Assembly (NCBI GenBank): GCA_017429205.1
Contig: JAFRPH010000016.1
Span: forward strand, 1-64,000
Direction: 5' to 3'
Source of the DNA: Bacteroidales bacterium
GTDB lineage: Bacteria > Bacteroidota > Bacteroidia > Bacteroidales > UBA932
Length of the DNA stretch: 64,000 bases
Position 1 is the stretch's first letter. Every line of letters begins with the position of its first letter. The position numbers and the translations under genes are program-made. Shown in pieces: positions 35,501 to 43,613 of this stretch. Below the pieces are notes generated by a model. It saw only the letters and a list, made by a program, of their open reading frames with translations, searched no databases and had not been told where the DNA came from.

Positions 35501-35697
35501 ACCTGCTCAAGAAGACGGGCATCCTCTCCGGGGCCCGCGTGTACGTGAACGCCGACAACCTGTTCACGGTGTTCAAGGACAAGCGCTACAAGGGCTATGA
35601 CGACATCGACATCTTCGGTGTCGGCGGCTATGACGCCTATGCGAACTACATTCCGCTCAGCCGGACCTTCACTTTCGGTGTTAATCTCACTTTCTAA
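32590..35697 (+). CDS. susC: SusC-like TonB-dependent outer-membrane transporter
   Basis: This 1035-aa protein imports oligomeric nutrients with its SusD partner. It has a signal peptide (1-20, LAGQ), a carboxypeptidase-D-like domain (about 23-100; VKGTVTDASNGDPVPATSV, DGVYSISAP), a TonB-box-like segment (ETIVVAYGT, about 103-111), a plug (about 115-235; EQALQGKIPGLQV, RIRGTGTLNASSSPLYVIDG) and a 22-strand barrel ending in Phe. The downstream partner is a SusD and then an S9 peptidase, with no carbohydrase, so peptides are a plausible substrate. No anti-sigma or hybrid regulator lies nearby. Confidence 0.96.
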   Translation: MKGIKILFSILALSVCTALAGQNITVKGTVTDASNGDPVPATSVIVSGTTQGVVSDVDGVYSISAPSDGVLIFSSIGYETMQVSIRGNRLLNVELTPSAEFLDETIVVAYGTAKKSSYSGSATMVRSEELAQKPVSSVEQALQGKIPGLQVSTASGQPGAATTFRIRGTGTLNASSSPLYVIDGVATTSSNYSKNASDANTTTSILSSINPQDIESITVLKDAAAASLYGSRAANGVVIITTKTGKAGQGHMNFNAAYGVSAVPRQYEMAHSGDYYKLIFNSYMEAGKGAEWANEQAQGTLSWNPFNMANPLDANGNVASGAKVVIDTDWQREVMKKGYSQDYNLSYSGGTDKLNYFFSGGYFDQTGTTPTARYTRYSGKANIEAQVKPWLKGGINVVFSYATQNSEVSQSAGASPLYNALAFPNAVPVYKVDSNGNYVLDEAGEKQYNWTNPAAKDFNPVAIPLMNTNKANTARLLASFFTEVKFMDGLTARTTFSPDYVSVYDIFYWNKYHGDGPAYSGRGGRTQTSDLMFTSTTTLNFNRSFGLHSVSAMAGYEYWQSRITRFDGAATGFAFDFLQELAGASKPQSLTSWYTDAALISYLGHAEYNYAEKYFASASFRRDGSSVFGADNKWGNFFSVGASWRMKQEDFLKDVDWLSDLKFRVSYGTSGNNAGLSRYESLGLWTASDSYQYGYNSGLGHTSLSNPELGWEKQKMLNIGLDFGFAGNRINGSVEYFRKASDDLLYEFPLPASHGLTSVMMNLAKVQNQGVEFSLNAVPVQTADFNWDVNFNFSYNADKILDLAGDDDIIMGDTKKIWKVGESQYMFYMPTWVGVDPANGDPLWKGADGNTNNYSIAEYEQQGRSTPWGFGSLTNNLSWKGLSLSFMFYYNLGGKFYDSLYANMMHEGNNSGKNICVDELNAWTPTNTNTDVPKFINTNDNQSNSPSTRFLYSATYLKLKNVNLSYNLPRNLLKKTGILSGARVYVNADNLFTVFKDKRYKGYDDIDIFGVGGYDAYANYIPLSRTFTFGVNLTF

Positions 35698-35709
35698 AAC
35701 GGACGCGCT

Positions 35710-37221
35710 ATGAAAAAGATATTCTACATCGCTACGATCGCTCTCTTCGGACTGGCCTCCTGCAGCAAGGAGGTGCTGAACCCGGTCCCGTCCAACGCCG
35801 TTTCCGACACGCAGATCTTCTCGTCTGTGGCCTCGGCGGAGACCGCCCTCAACGGCGGCATCATGTACATCGGCTACTATATGACCAACACCCTGGGCAC
35901 CATCATGTCCGAGGTGATGGGCGAGGACGCCCTGATGACCAGCGGCAACTACGGCATCGACACGTACAACTGGAACCTGTATTCCTATACCTATTCCCAG
36001 GTCCCCGAGGACGATCCCTGGTGGTTCGGTTATGCCAACTACATCTGGCAATATGACTACAAGGGCATCGACGCGGCGAACAACATCATCGCCTACGTGA
36101 CCGACATGCCCGACGAGACCGGCAAGGAGAACCTGCTGGGCCAGGCATATGGCCTCCGCGCCTTCATGTTCCTGCGCCTGGCCCGCCTGTTCGCGCCGAC
36201 TTATTCCATCAACTCCGAGGCCCCCTGCATCATCCTGCGCACCGAGCCCGCCGACGGCGCTTCCGAGCACATGCCGCGCGCTACGCTGAAGGCCACTTAC
36301 GAGCAGATCCTCAAGGACTTCGAGTACGCCCGCCAGCACTGCGACGCCAACAATGGCGCCTACTTCACCCCGAAGGCTTGCGCCCTCTTCATGGCGCGCG
36401 CCTATCTGGACATGGGCGACTGGGCCAATGCCAAGAAGTTCGCCGAGGAAGCCGCTTCCAACAACTTCACCGGCAGCAACCTGATGAGCCAGGACGAATA
36501 TCAGGCCGGCTTCATGGACCCGAACGTGGAATGGCTGATGTACTACAACTTCAATCAGACCACCTCCAACTACTATGCGTCCATCCCGTCGTTCTACTAC
36601 CTCGCAAAGGCCGCCTACAATGTGGACGATACCGGCAAGGCCGATCCGGCCGACATCGAGTATCTGGACACCGCGAAGGAGGAAAACTACTTTGAGGAGC
36701 CGCTCTACGGTTACAGCACCGTGCGCTGGACCAAGCGCTTCCGCGATTCGTTCGAGGACGGCGACTGCCGCAAGCTCTTCCCGTTCTACTTCTATGCGGA
36801 GGACGGCTGGTTCACCAGCAAGTTCAGCCACCGCGAACTCTCCATCGGCGACGCCGACTTCCCGCTGGCCCGCATCGCGGAGGCCTACCTGATCAAGGCC
36901 GAATGCGAGGCCCGCACCGGCGGCAACGCGAAGGCCGTGCTGAACGCGCTGCAGGCCGCCCGCGGCGCCACCCCGACGGACGGCTCCCTGGAGAACGTCC
37001 TGTATGAACGCCGCAAGGAACTCTATGGCGAAGGTTTCCGCCTGCAGGACATCAAGCGCACGCACCAGGCCCTCGACCGCACGAAGGATCCGGAGCATTG
37101 GGCTACCGTGAAGACCCTCCCGGCCGACAGCCCCCGCTACATGCTGCCGATCCCGCAGAACGAGATGCTCTACAACAAGGCGCTCTCCGCTGCCGACCAG
37201 AACGAATTCTGGAGGAAATAA
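35710..37221 (+). CDS. susD: RagB/SusD family nutrient-binding outer-membrane lipoprotein
   Basis: This 503-aa lipoprotein has a lipobox ending at Cys18 (FGLASC). It shows the SusD helical TPR-like core (GQAYGLRAFMFLRLARLFAP, ARAYLDMGDWANAKKFAEEA), FPLARIAEAYLIKAECEART and the C-terminal ERRKELYGEGFRLQDIKRT. It caps the SusC barrel and captures substrate at the surface. Only 12 bases separate it from susC; its stop overlaps the S9 gene start by one base. Confidence 0.95.
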   Translation: MKKIFYIATIALFGLASCSKEVLNPVPSNAVSDTQIFSSVASAETALNGGIMYIGYYMTNTLGTIMSEVMGEDALMTSGNYGIDTYNWNLYSYTYSQVPEDDPWWFGYANYIWQYDYKGIDAANNIIAYVTDMPDETGKENLLGQAYGLRAFMFLRLARLFAPTYSINSEAPCIILRTEPADGASEHMPRATLKATYEQILKDFEYARQHCDANNGAYFTPKACALFMARAYLDMGDWANAKKFAEEAASNNFTGSNLMSQDEYQAGFMDPNVEWLMYYNFNQTTSNYYASIPSFYYLAKAAYNVDDTGKADPADIEYLDTAKEENYFEEPLYGYSTVRWTKRFRDSFEDGDCRKLFPFYFYAEDGWFTSKFSHRELSIGDADFPLARIAEAYLIKAECEARTGGNAKAVLNALQAARGATPTDGSLENVLYERRKELYGEGFRLQDIKRTHQALDRTKDPEHWATVKTLPADSPRYMLPIPQNEMLYNKALSAADQNEFWRK

Positions 37222-39182
37222 TGAGAAAGTTTCAATTATGGGGAATGCTGCTGCTATCGGCAGCATTCCTTTTCAGTTCCTGTGCGAAGAAGCAGGATGA
37301 CGGGAAGGTCGCTTTCATCGACCGGGAAGTGGACGTGAAATCTTTCCTGACCGGTTTCCCGTACTCCACCTGGGGATTCTATCTCTCGGACGACGCGACG
37401 AAACTGTACTATCTGCGCAACGACGAGCCGAGCCCGCTGGTGATGCTCGACCTCACGAAGTGCACCGACATCAGCCGGGGGGACGTCATCTCGTCCGACG
37501 ACTGGTCCAAGAAGAATTTCTGGAGCCCTTCCTGGAACGAGAAGGACGGCTTCCTGTACTGGATGGGCGACCAGCGGAACGACGAGAAGATCGACCTGTA
37601 CCGGATGGACCCGAAGACGGGGGAGACCACCTGCTTCACCGACGTCCCGTACATCTACGGCTGGAGTTTCAACGACGCCAAGGACAAGGCCTTCTACGTG
37701 GCCCGCATCGACCAGGTGGGGGACGACCACGTGGACGAGTTCCACATCCTGGACCTCAAAACCCTGGAGGACAAGACCGTCTGCACGGACCGTCCGGACT
37801 TCCGGATGACGTGGACGGAGATCGCCTCCAGCCCGGATGACAGCGGCTGCCTGCTGACCGTCCTGAAGAATGTCAACCGGACCTTCACGAACATCGCCTA
37901 CCTGGACTACGCCACCGGCGAGTACCAGGTGATCACCGATCCCTCCGTGGAGGCTTCCCTGGACGGCTGTGCGGTCATTTCGCCCTGGTACTCCCAGGAC
38001 GTCGCCTACTTCCTGTCCGACCATACCGGCTATGCCAATGTCTACTCCTTCAACCGCGCCACCGGCGAAGTCCGTCCCGTGACGGCCTATCGGCAGGACC
38101 TCCGCGCGAAATGGCTGGAGGCCGACGGCAAGAAGTATCTGGCGACGGTGCGCACGAGCCCGGAAGGCTCGGATGTCGCCGTCCTGGATCCGGACGGAAA
38201 CGAGATCGTTTGCGAGCGGTATCCCGCGACGCTCACGCTCAAGACGACGGTCGGGAACAAGATGTATTTCACGGCCGGCGCGACGGACATCCTCTTCCAG
38301 ATGTGGGTGGTCGAGTTCGTCGACGGCCAGCTGAAGCAGTCCGTGCTGGTGGACCTCCCCGAGAGCATCAAGTCCTCGATGGTGACCTCGCACGCGCAGA
38401 AGCTCAGCATTCCGACCTTCGACATCGATCCGGCCACCGGGGAGACCCGGATGCTGCACGCGTACCTGATGGTTCCCGAGAACCCGCTCCCGGCCGACCA
38501 GGCCCGCCTGATGGTGATGTCCTTCTACGGCGGAGACAACGCCTATGACATGGAGCATCAGATCTTTACGGCGGCGGGCATGTACGTGCTGAGCGCCTCG
38601 CCCCGCGGTTCCAGCGGGTTCGGGCGCGACTTCGCGGCGCTGAACGACCACGACCTGGGCGGCAACGAGACCATCGACATGATCTACTGCGCCCGCTATG
38701 TCTCCGAGATGCTGGGCATTCCGCCGGAGCGCGTCGGCTGCTTCGGCATGAGCCACGGCGGCTACGAGACGATGCGGCTGATGACCTTCCCGGGCGAGGT
38801 GAACGGCTTCAAGGCCTCCTTCCCGTTCGGGTTCGGCGTGGCCGTGGCCGGCTTCTGCGACATCATCTGGGAGCACTACCACTCCAACATCCCGGACTGG
38901 GACTACCTGGAGGCCGGCGACCCGGTGACCGAAAAGGACAAGCTGATGGACCGTTCGCCCATCAGCCACGTGGACAAGATCTCCGGTCCGCTCCTGCTCA
39001 TCCACGGCGACCACGACGACCGTGTGGACATCGGTGGCTCGCAGATGCTGTATGACGCGTTGAAGAAGGAAGGAAAGCCGGTCGAGTTCCTGATCATGAA
39101 GGGCCAGGGACACGGTTACAAGGGCATCGACAACCAGATGCTCTATTACCGGACCATCCTGGATTTCATCGCCCGGAACTGA
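37221..39182 (+). CDS. S9 family prolyl oligopeptidase lipoprotein (DPP4-like)
   Basis: This 653-aa lipoprotein (lipobox LFSSC, Cys at about 20) has a beta-propeller-like N-terminal part (about 30-420; DPKTGETTCFTDVPYIYGWSF) and an alpha/beta hydrolase domain. The nucleophile Ser is in GMSHGGYETM (about residue 512), the Asp in HGDHDDRVD (about 600) and the His in GQGHGYKG (about 632). It starts on the susD stop (TAATG), so peptide cleavage is coupled to SusCD uptake. The terminator of the operon is at 39227-39257. Confidence 0.92.
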   Translation: MRKFQLWGMLLLSAAFLFSSCAKKQDDGKVAFIDREVDVKSFLTGFPYSTWGFYLSDDATKLYYLRNDEPSPLVMLDLTKCTDISRGDVISSDDWSKKNFWSPSWNEKDGFLYWMGDQRNDEKIDLYRMDPKTGETTCFTDVPYIYGWSFNDAKDKAFYVARIDQVGDDHVDEFHILDLKTLEDKTVCTDRPDFRMTWTEIASSPDDSGCLLTVLKNVNRTFTNIAYLDYATGEYQVITDPSVEASLDGCAVISPWYSQDVAYFLSDHTGYANVYSFNRATGEVRPVTAYRQDLRAKWLEADGKKYLATVRTSPEGSDVAVLDPDGNEIVCERYPATLTLKTTVGNKMYFTAGATDILFQMWVVEFVDGQLKQSVLVDLPESIKSSMVTSHAQKLSIPTFDIDPATGETRMLHAYLMVPENPLPADQARLMVMSFYGGDNAYDMEHQIFTAAGMYVLSASPRGSSGFGRDFAALNDHDLGGNETIDMIYCARYVSEMLGIPPERVGCFGMSHGGYETMRLMTFPGEVNGFKASFPFGFGVAVAGFCDIIWEHYHSNIPDWDYLEAGDPVTEKDKLMDRSPISHVDKISGPLLLIHGDHDDRVDIGGSQMLYDALKKEGKPVEFLIMKGQGHGYKGIDNQMLYYRTILDFIARN

Positions 39183-39183
39183 C

Positions 39184-41283
39184 CTAGACCGGATCCACGT
39201 CAACCGCCAGATGGGCGGTGTACTTACGCTCCTTTCCAAACGAAAGGAGCGTTTTTTCGAGTGTTTTCTTCAGGGAGGTGAGCGCCCTGTTGCGGGCGAA
39301 CGTCACCCGGATCTGCCGGATGGATTCCCCGGCGATGCGGTCCAGGGCGGGCGCATACGGGCCGACGACGGCGGGCGGGGTGTCCGCCTCGGAGAAGGCG
39401 GCGAGCAGGGCGTTCCGAAGCTCCTTGGACAGGAACTCCAGCCGCTTCTCGTTGCTGTCCTTCAGGGTGACATGGACGAGGCGGGTGTACGGGGGATAGC
39501 CGAACAGCCGGCGTTCGGCGAGGAGGTCCGCGTCGTCGCTGCCTTGCAGCCGCGTGTAGACGGGATGCTCCGGTTCGCGGGTCTGGATGACGATCCGGCC
39601 GGGCTTGCCCCGCCGGCCGCTCCGGCCGCGGAACTGCTCCAGCAGCTGGAAGGCGCGCTCGTCCGCGCGGAAGTCCTGCTGGCCGACGAGGCTGTCGGCC
39701 TGGAGGACGGCCACGAGGCTGAGGCCGTCGAAGTCGAAGCCCTTCGTGATGATCTGGGTGCCCACGAGGATGTCGATGTCCCCGTCCGCGAAACCGCGGA
39801 TGATGGCGGCTTCCTCGGTGTCGGGCGTGTCGCCGTCCAGCCGGGCGATGCGACGCTCCGGGTACAGGGCCCTCAGCTCTTCTTCCACCTTCTGCGTGCC
39901 GGCGCCCAGCGGCTGCAGTTCGCCCTGGCAGGACGGGCAGATGCCCGTGTAGGGCTCGGTATGGCCGCAGTAGTGGCACACCAGGCGGTCCGGCCCACGG
40001 TGCAGGCTCATCGGCACGTGGCAGTGCGGGCATTTGGGAATCTTGCCGCACTCCGTGCATTGGACCGACGGGGCGTAGGAGCGCCGCGCGCGGAGCACGA
40101 GGACCTGCCCGCCGTCGGCCAGCGCATCGTTGATCTCGTGGATGAGTTTCCGGGAGAAACTGCCGGTCATACCCCGTTTCCGCCGCTCGGCGACCGTGTC
40201 GATGAGGCGGATTTCCGCATCTTCCCCGGCGTGGAACCTTTCCTTCAAGTCGACTTTGACAAACCGCCCTGTTTCAGCGTTGTAAAGCGATTCCAGGGAA
40301 GGAGTGGCGCTGCCCAGCACGACATTCGCTTGCTGGATGACGCCCAGCATGATGGCGCTTTCCCGCGCGTTGTAGCGCGGGGCTGGCGCATCCTGCTTGT
40401 ACGACGTGTCGTGCTCCTCGTCCACGATGATCAGCCCCAGGTCGTGGTGGGGGAGGAACAGGGCGGAGCGGGTGCCGAGGACCAGGTAAGGACCGGATTT
40501 CCGGATCCGGGACGCGACCTGCGCGCGGCGCGCCGCGGAAACGCCCGAATGGAACACTTGCACGTCCGGGAAGACCGCTGCGATGCGGTCCTCCAACTGG
40601 CGGGAAAGGGCGATTTCCGGGACGAGGAACAGGACGTTCCGTCCGTTTTCCAGGGCTTCCTGCGTCAGTTTCAGGTAGATTTCGGTCTTGCCGGAGCCGG
40701 TGACTCCGTGCAGGAGGACGGTCTTGCCGTCCTCAAAAGCCTTGCGGGCCGATGCGGCGGCGGTTTCCTGGGCGGGGGACAGCGTGACGGGCGTCGGGAC
40801 GGCGGCGGGTTTCTCGCCCCGCAGCAGCGCCTCGACGGCTTCGATTTCTGCCTTGTACCGCTCCCGGGTATCGTCCCGTCGGGCTTTGTCGGCCTTGCCC
40901 TTCAGGCGTTCCAGACGCGCTTCCAACCGTTCCTTGACCCGCGCTTCCACCTCTTCCTGGTCGATTTTCAGGGCGGGATAGGCGGCCTTGTACACTTCGC
41001 CGATGGAGCAGAGGTAATAGTCGCTGACGGCCCGCCAGAACTTGATTTCTTCGGGAAGGACCTTGGGCAGGCCTTCTTCCGCGGCGAGGATGGGCAGAAT
41101 CCGGTTTTCGTCCGTCTGGGGCTGTACGCCGACGGCGCTGACGGCCCCGACGTACTCCTTCCGGGCGAAGAGCACCCGGACGCGGTCGCCGATGCGGACC
41201 GTCGTCCCTTCCGGGACCCGGTAGCACGGCTCCCACTCCAGCCGGAGCGGCAGGATGACCTGTATGTAGGTGGAATCGGCCAT
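39184..41283 (-). CDS. priA: Primosomal protein N' (replication restart helicase PriA)
   Basis: This 699-aa helicase restarts stalled replication forks. It has an N-terminal DNA-binding part (about 1-110), Walker A HGVTGSGKTE (about 190-199), the DEEH motif in IIVDEEHDTSYK and GSATPSLES. The eight zinc-binding cysteines are in CTECGKIPKCPHC and CHYCG/CPSC, and QIITKGFDF marks the C-terminal helicase half. Its final codons carry the terminator of the convergent SusCD operon. The downstream symporter gene lies head to tail in the same direction with no gap. Confidence 0.95.
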   Translation of the reverse strand: MADSTYIQVILPLRLEWEPCYRVPEGTTVRIGDRVRVLFARKEYVGAVSAVGVQPQTDENRILPILAAEEGLPKVLPEEIKFWRAVSDYYLCSIGEVYKAAYPALKIDQEEVEARVKERLEARLERLKGKADKARRDDTRERYKAEIEAVEALLRGEKPAAVPTPVTLSPAQETAAASARKAFEDGKTVLLHGVTGSGKTEIYLKLTQEALENGRNVLFLVPEIALSRQLEDRIAAVFPDVQVFHSGVSAARRAQVASRIRKSGPYLVLGTRSALFLPHHDLGLIIVDEEHDTSYKQDAPAPRYNARESAIMLGVIQQANVVLGSATPSLESLYNAETGRFVKVDLKERFHAGEDAEIRLIDTVAERRKRGMTGSFSRKLIHEINDALADGGQVLVLRARRSYAPSVQCTECGKIPKCPHCHVPMSLHRGPDRLVCHYCGHTEPYTGICPSCQGELQPLGAGTQKVEEELRALYPERRIARLDGDTPDTEEAAIIRGFADGDIDILVGTQIITKGFDFDGLSLVAVLQADSLVGQQDFRADERAFQLLEQFRGRSGRRGKPGRIVIQTREPEHPVYTRLQGSDDADLLAERRLFGYPPYTRLVHVTLKDSNEKRLEFLSKELRNALLAAFSEADTPPAVVGPYAPALDRIAGESIRQIRVTFARNRALTSLKKTLEKTLLSFGKERKYTAHLAVDVDPV
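39227..39257 (+). terminator. Intrinsic terminator of susCD-S9 operon, inside priA coding sequence
   Basis: CGCTCCTTTC (39227-39236) and GAAAGGAGCG (39242-39251) form a perfect 10-bp stem around CAAAC, followed by TTTTTT (39252-39257). It lies 45 bases after the S9 stop and within the C-terminal codons of convergent priA. Confidence 0.85.
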
Positions 41284-42654
41284 TTATGCCACTTTCTCGA
41301 ATTCCTTCAGGGCCTTGATGGCCTTCGGGCACAGGATGAGGATGGCGACGACGGTGACCCAGGCCATCAGGCCCACGCCGATGTCGCCGAGCTGCCAGAC
41401 GACGTCCGCCTCGCGCACAGCGCCGAACACGACCGCCGCGAGCATCAGCACCTGGAAGATGCGGATGGCGACCTTCTCGCCCTTGCCTTCCCGCCCGCGG
41501 AACAGGTAGATGATGCTGGTTTCCGCGTAGAAGTAGTAGGCCATGATGGTGCTGAAGGCGAAGAAGACCATCGCGATGGACACGAACTGGCTGCCGAAGC
41601 CCTTGAACACCGTATCCACGGCGCTCTGGGTGTAGTTCACATAGTTGTTGGCGAGTTCCGGCGCGCCGGCGTACAGCAGTTCGCCGTTGCCGCCCAGGAT
41701 GTTGTAGGTGCCGGAGCACAGGATCATCATGGCCGTGGCGGTGCACACGAGGAGGGTGTCGACATACACCGAGAAGGCCTGGGCGAGGCCCTGCTGCGCC
41801 GGATGCGGGACGTCGGTGGCCGCCGAGACGATGGCGCCCGTGCCCTGGCCCGCCTCGTTGGAGAAGATGCCGCGCTTGACGCCCATCGCGATGGTGGAGC
41901 CGATGATGCCGCCGCAGACGGGGTTGATGCCGAAGGCGTTCGTGACGATGGACGCGAACACCGCGGGGACGTCCTGGATATGGAAGCCGATGACCACCAG
42001 TGACATCAGGATGTAGCCGAGGGCCATGAACGGCGTGACGATGGAGGCCACCCGCGCAATGCGCTTGACGCCGCCGAAGATGACGAGGCCCAGGATGACC
42101 GCGAGGGCGATGCCGGAGGTGAGGGGAGAGACCGGGAAGGCGTTCTTGATGGCCGACGAGACCCCGTTGGACTGGACGGTCGTCAGGAAGAAGCCGCAGG
42201 CGAGGACGGTGATGGCCGCGAACGTGATGCCGAGCCATTTCTTGCCCAGCCCGTGCTCGATGAAGCTGAAAGGACCGCCCCGGTAGCCGGAGTGGTGCGG
42301 GAACTTGTAGATTTGCGCCAGAGTGGACTCCACGAAGGCCGTGGAGGCGCCGAAGAAGGCGACGACCCACATCCAGAACACGGCGCCGGGCCCGCCGAAG
42401 GCGATGGCCGTCGCCACGCCCACGATATTGCCGGTGCCCACGCGTCCGGACAGGGCGATGCAGAACGCCTCGAACGACGAGATGCCCTGCGCACCCTCCT
42501 TCTTGGAGAACAGCGACTTGAGCATCAGCTTGAACCGGCGGACCTGCACGAACCGCGTCCGGAACGAAAAGTACAGCCCCGCGGCGATCAGCAGCACGAC
42601 CAGCCCGGGATTCCAGACGATATCATTGACCTGGGAGACAATCTTTTCTAGCAT
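41284..42654 (-). CDS. Alanine/glycine:cation symporter (AGCS family)
   Basis: This 456-aa inner-membrane protein has about 11 hydrophobic helices. Family hallmarks are ALSGRVGTGNIVGVATAIAFGGPGAVFWMW (about 68-97), NEAGQGTGAI and GGNGELLYAGAPE. It takes up alanine, glycine or a related amino acid with Na+ (or H+). The priA start follows directly on its stop coordinate. The promoter -7 box lies five bases before the ATG (predicted leaderless mRNA). Confidence 0.93.
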   Translation of the reverse strand: MLEKIVSQVNDIVWNPGLVVLLIAAGLYFSFRTRFVQVRRFKLMLKSLFSKKEGAQGISSFEAFCIALSGRVGTGNIVGVATAIAFGGPGAVFWMWVVAFFGASTAFVESTLAQIYKFPHHSGYRGGPFSFIEHGLGKKWLGITFAAITVLACGFFLTTVQSNGVSSAIKNAFPVSPLTSGIALAVILGLVIFGGVKRIARVASIVTPFMALGYILMSLVVIGFHIQDVPAVFASIVTNAFGINPVCGGIIGSTIAMGVKRGIFSNEAGQGTGAIVSAATDVPHPAQQGLAQAFSVYVDTLLVCTATAMMILCSGTYNILGGNGELLYAGAPELANNYVNYTQSAVDTVFKGFGSQFVSIAMVFFAFSTIMAYYFYAETSIIYLFRGREGKGEKVAIRIFQVLMLAAVVFGAVREADVVWQLGDIGVGLMAWVTVVAILILCPKAIKALKEFEKVA

Positions 42655-42659
42655 ATTTC

Positions 42660-42667
42660 CAAAGATA
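42660..42667 (-). promoter_or_regulatory. -7 box five bases before symporter ATG
   Basis: On the minus strand this reads TATCTTTG, then five bases, then ATG (42654). No -33 box is obvious. Confidence 0.55.
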
Positions 42668-42691
42668 CGGAAAAAGTTTCGATTGAGCCCC

Positions 42692-43609
42692 TTACTCCGA
42701 CATATTCTTCACGTGCTTCGGGATGGGGAGGTCGCCGAAGCCGAAGAGGCGGCGGGCGTTTTCGCCCAGGAACTTCGCCTTTTCCTCATCGGTCAGGAGC
42801 GGGCTCTTGAGGATGAAGTCGTAGGACATCTTGTAGGTGATGGCGGTGATGGTGCGGGGGTAGTCGGAGCCCCACATCAGTTTGTCGATCCCCACTTCGT
42901 CCGCCGCTTCCCGGATGGCCTGCACGGCCGAGGGGAAGGGGTAGAATTCGTCGTTGAAGAGCCAGGTGATGCCGCCGCATTCCACATATACGTTGGGGTG
43001 GTGGGCGAGGCGGATCTGGCCCATCCAGCCGGGCCGGGTGACCATCCCGAAGTGGCCGATGACGATGCGAAGCCGGGGGAATGCGGCGATAATCGCTTCC
43101 ATCTCAGCTACTTGCAGGTCGCCGTCCGCCAGTTCCACGTGCAGAATCATGTCCCGGTCCTCCATGAGGCGGAACATCTCCATCATCTCGGGACCGTCCA
43201 GCCGGACGCGGCCTTTGGGCAGCAGGAGCCGGGCGGCGGGAATCTTGATGCCCCGGAAGCCCCGGCCGACGAGTTCCTCCGCCTCGGCCAGGAAACCGGG
43301 CTTCCGGAACTCGCACATCCCGAAGACGAAAAAGCGTTCCGGATACCGCAGCTCCACCTGCTCCAGGTAGTCGTTCTGCAGGCCGTCGATGAACTCCTGG
43401 GTGACGACCGCGGCCGACACCTGGGCGTAGTCCATGTTCGACAGGAACACCTCGGCCGTGTTCCGGCCGTCGATGAGGAAAGGCGGGAGCATCTGGACTT
43501 CCGTGCCCATGAACAGGCTTCGGCCGTTCGGGAGCGGCCGGATCTCCTTGCCGTCCACGACGGCCTCCTGCCGGAGCCAGAGGTGGCTGTGCGCGTCGAT
43601 AATCAGCAT
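42692..43609 (-). CDS. Amidohydrolase (PF04909-type, lactonase-like)
   Basis: This 305-aa TIM-barrel metal hydrolase has the N-terminal IDAHSHLW, a mid-chain IVIGHFG and the C-terminal WGSDYPRT typical of the amidohydrolase-2 family. That family includes sugar-lactone hydrolases (for example L-fuconolactonase-like) and decarboxylases. It is last in a minus-strand operon behind an aldo-keto reductase and a zinc dehydrogenase, so hydrolysis of a sugar lactone made by the reductase is a reasonable inference. The stop lies 30 bases before the symporter promoter. Confidence 0.8.
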   Translation of the reverse strand: MLIIDAHSHLWLRQEAVVDGKEIRPLPNGRSLFMGTEVQMLPPFLIDGRNTAEVFLSNMDYAQVSAAVVTQEFIDGLQNDYLEQVELRYPERFFVFGMCEFRKPGFLAEAEELVGRGFRGIKIPAARLLLPKGRVRLDGPEMMEMFRLMEDRDMILHVELADGDLQVAEMEAIIAAFPRLRIVIGHFGMVTRPGWMGQIRLAHHPNVYVECGGITWLFNDEFYPFPSAVQAIREAADEVGIDKLMWGSDYPRTITAITYKMSYDFILKSPLLTDEEKAKFLGENARRLFGFGDLPIPKHVKNMSE

Positions 43610-43613
43610 GGTA

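Noticed and set aside
32608..37266. A 1552-codon open frame antisense to susC and susD
   Set aside because: Long antisense frames recur opposite many genes here (also opposite the M16 gene and the S46 gene). They follow from GC-rich codon use; the sense frames have clear domains and signal peptides.
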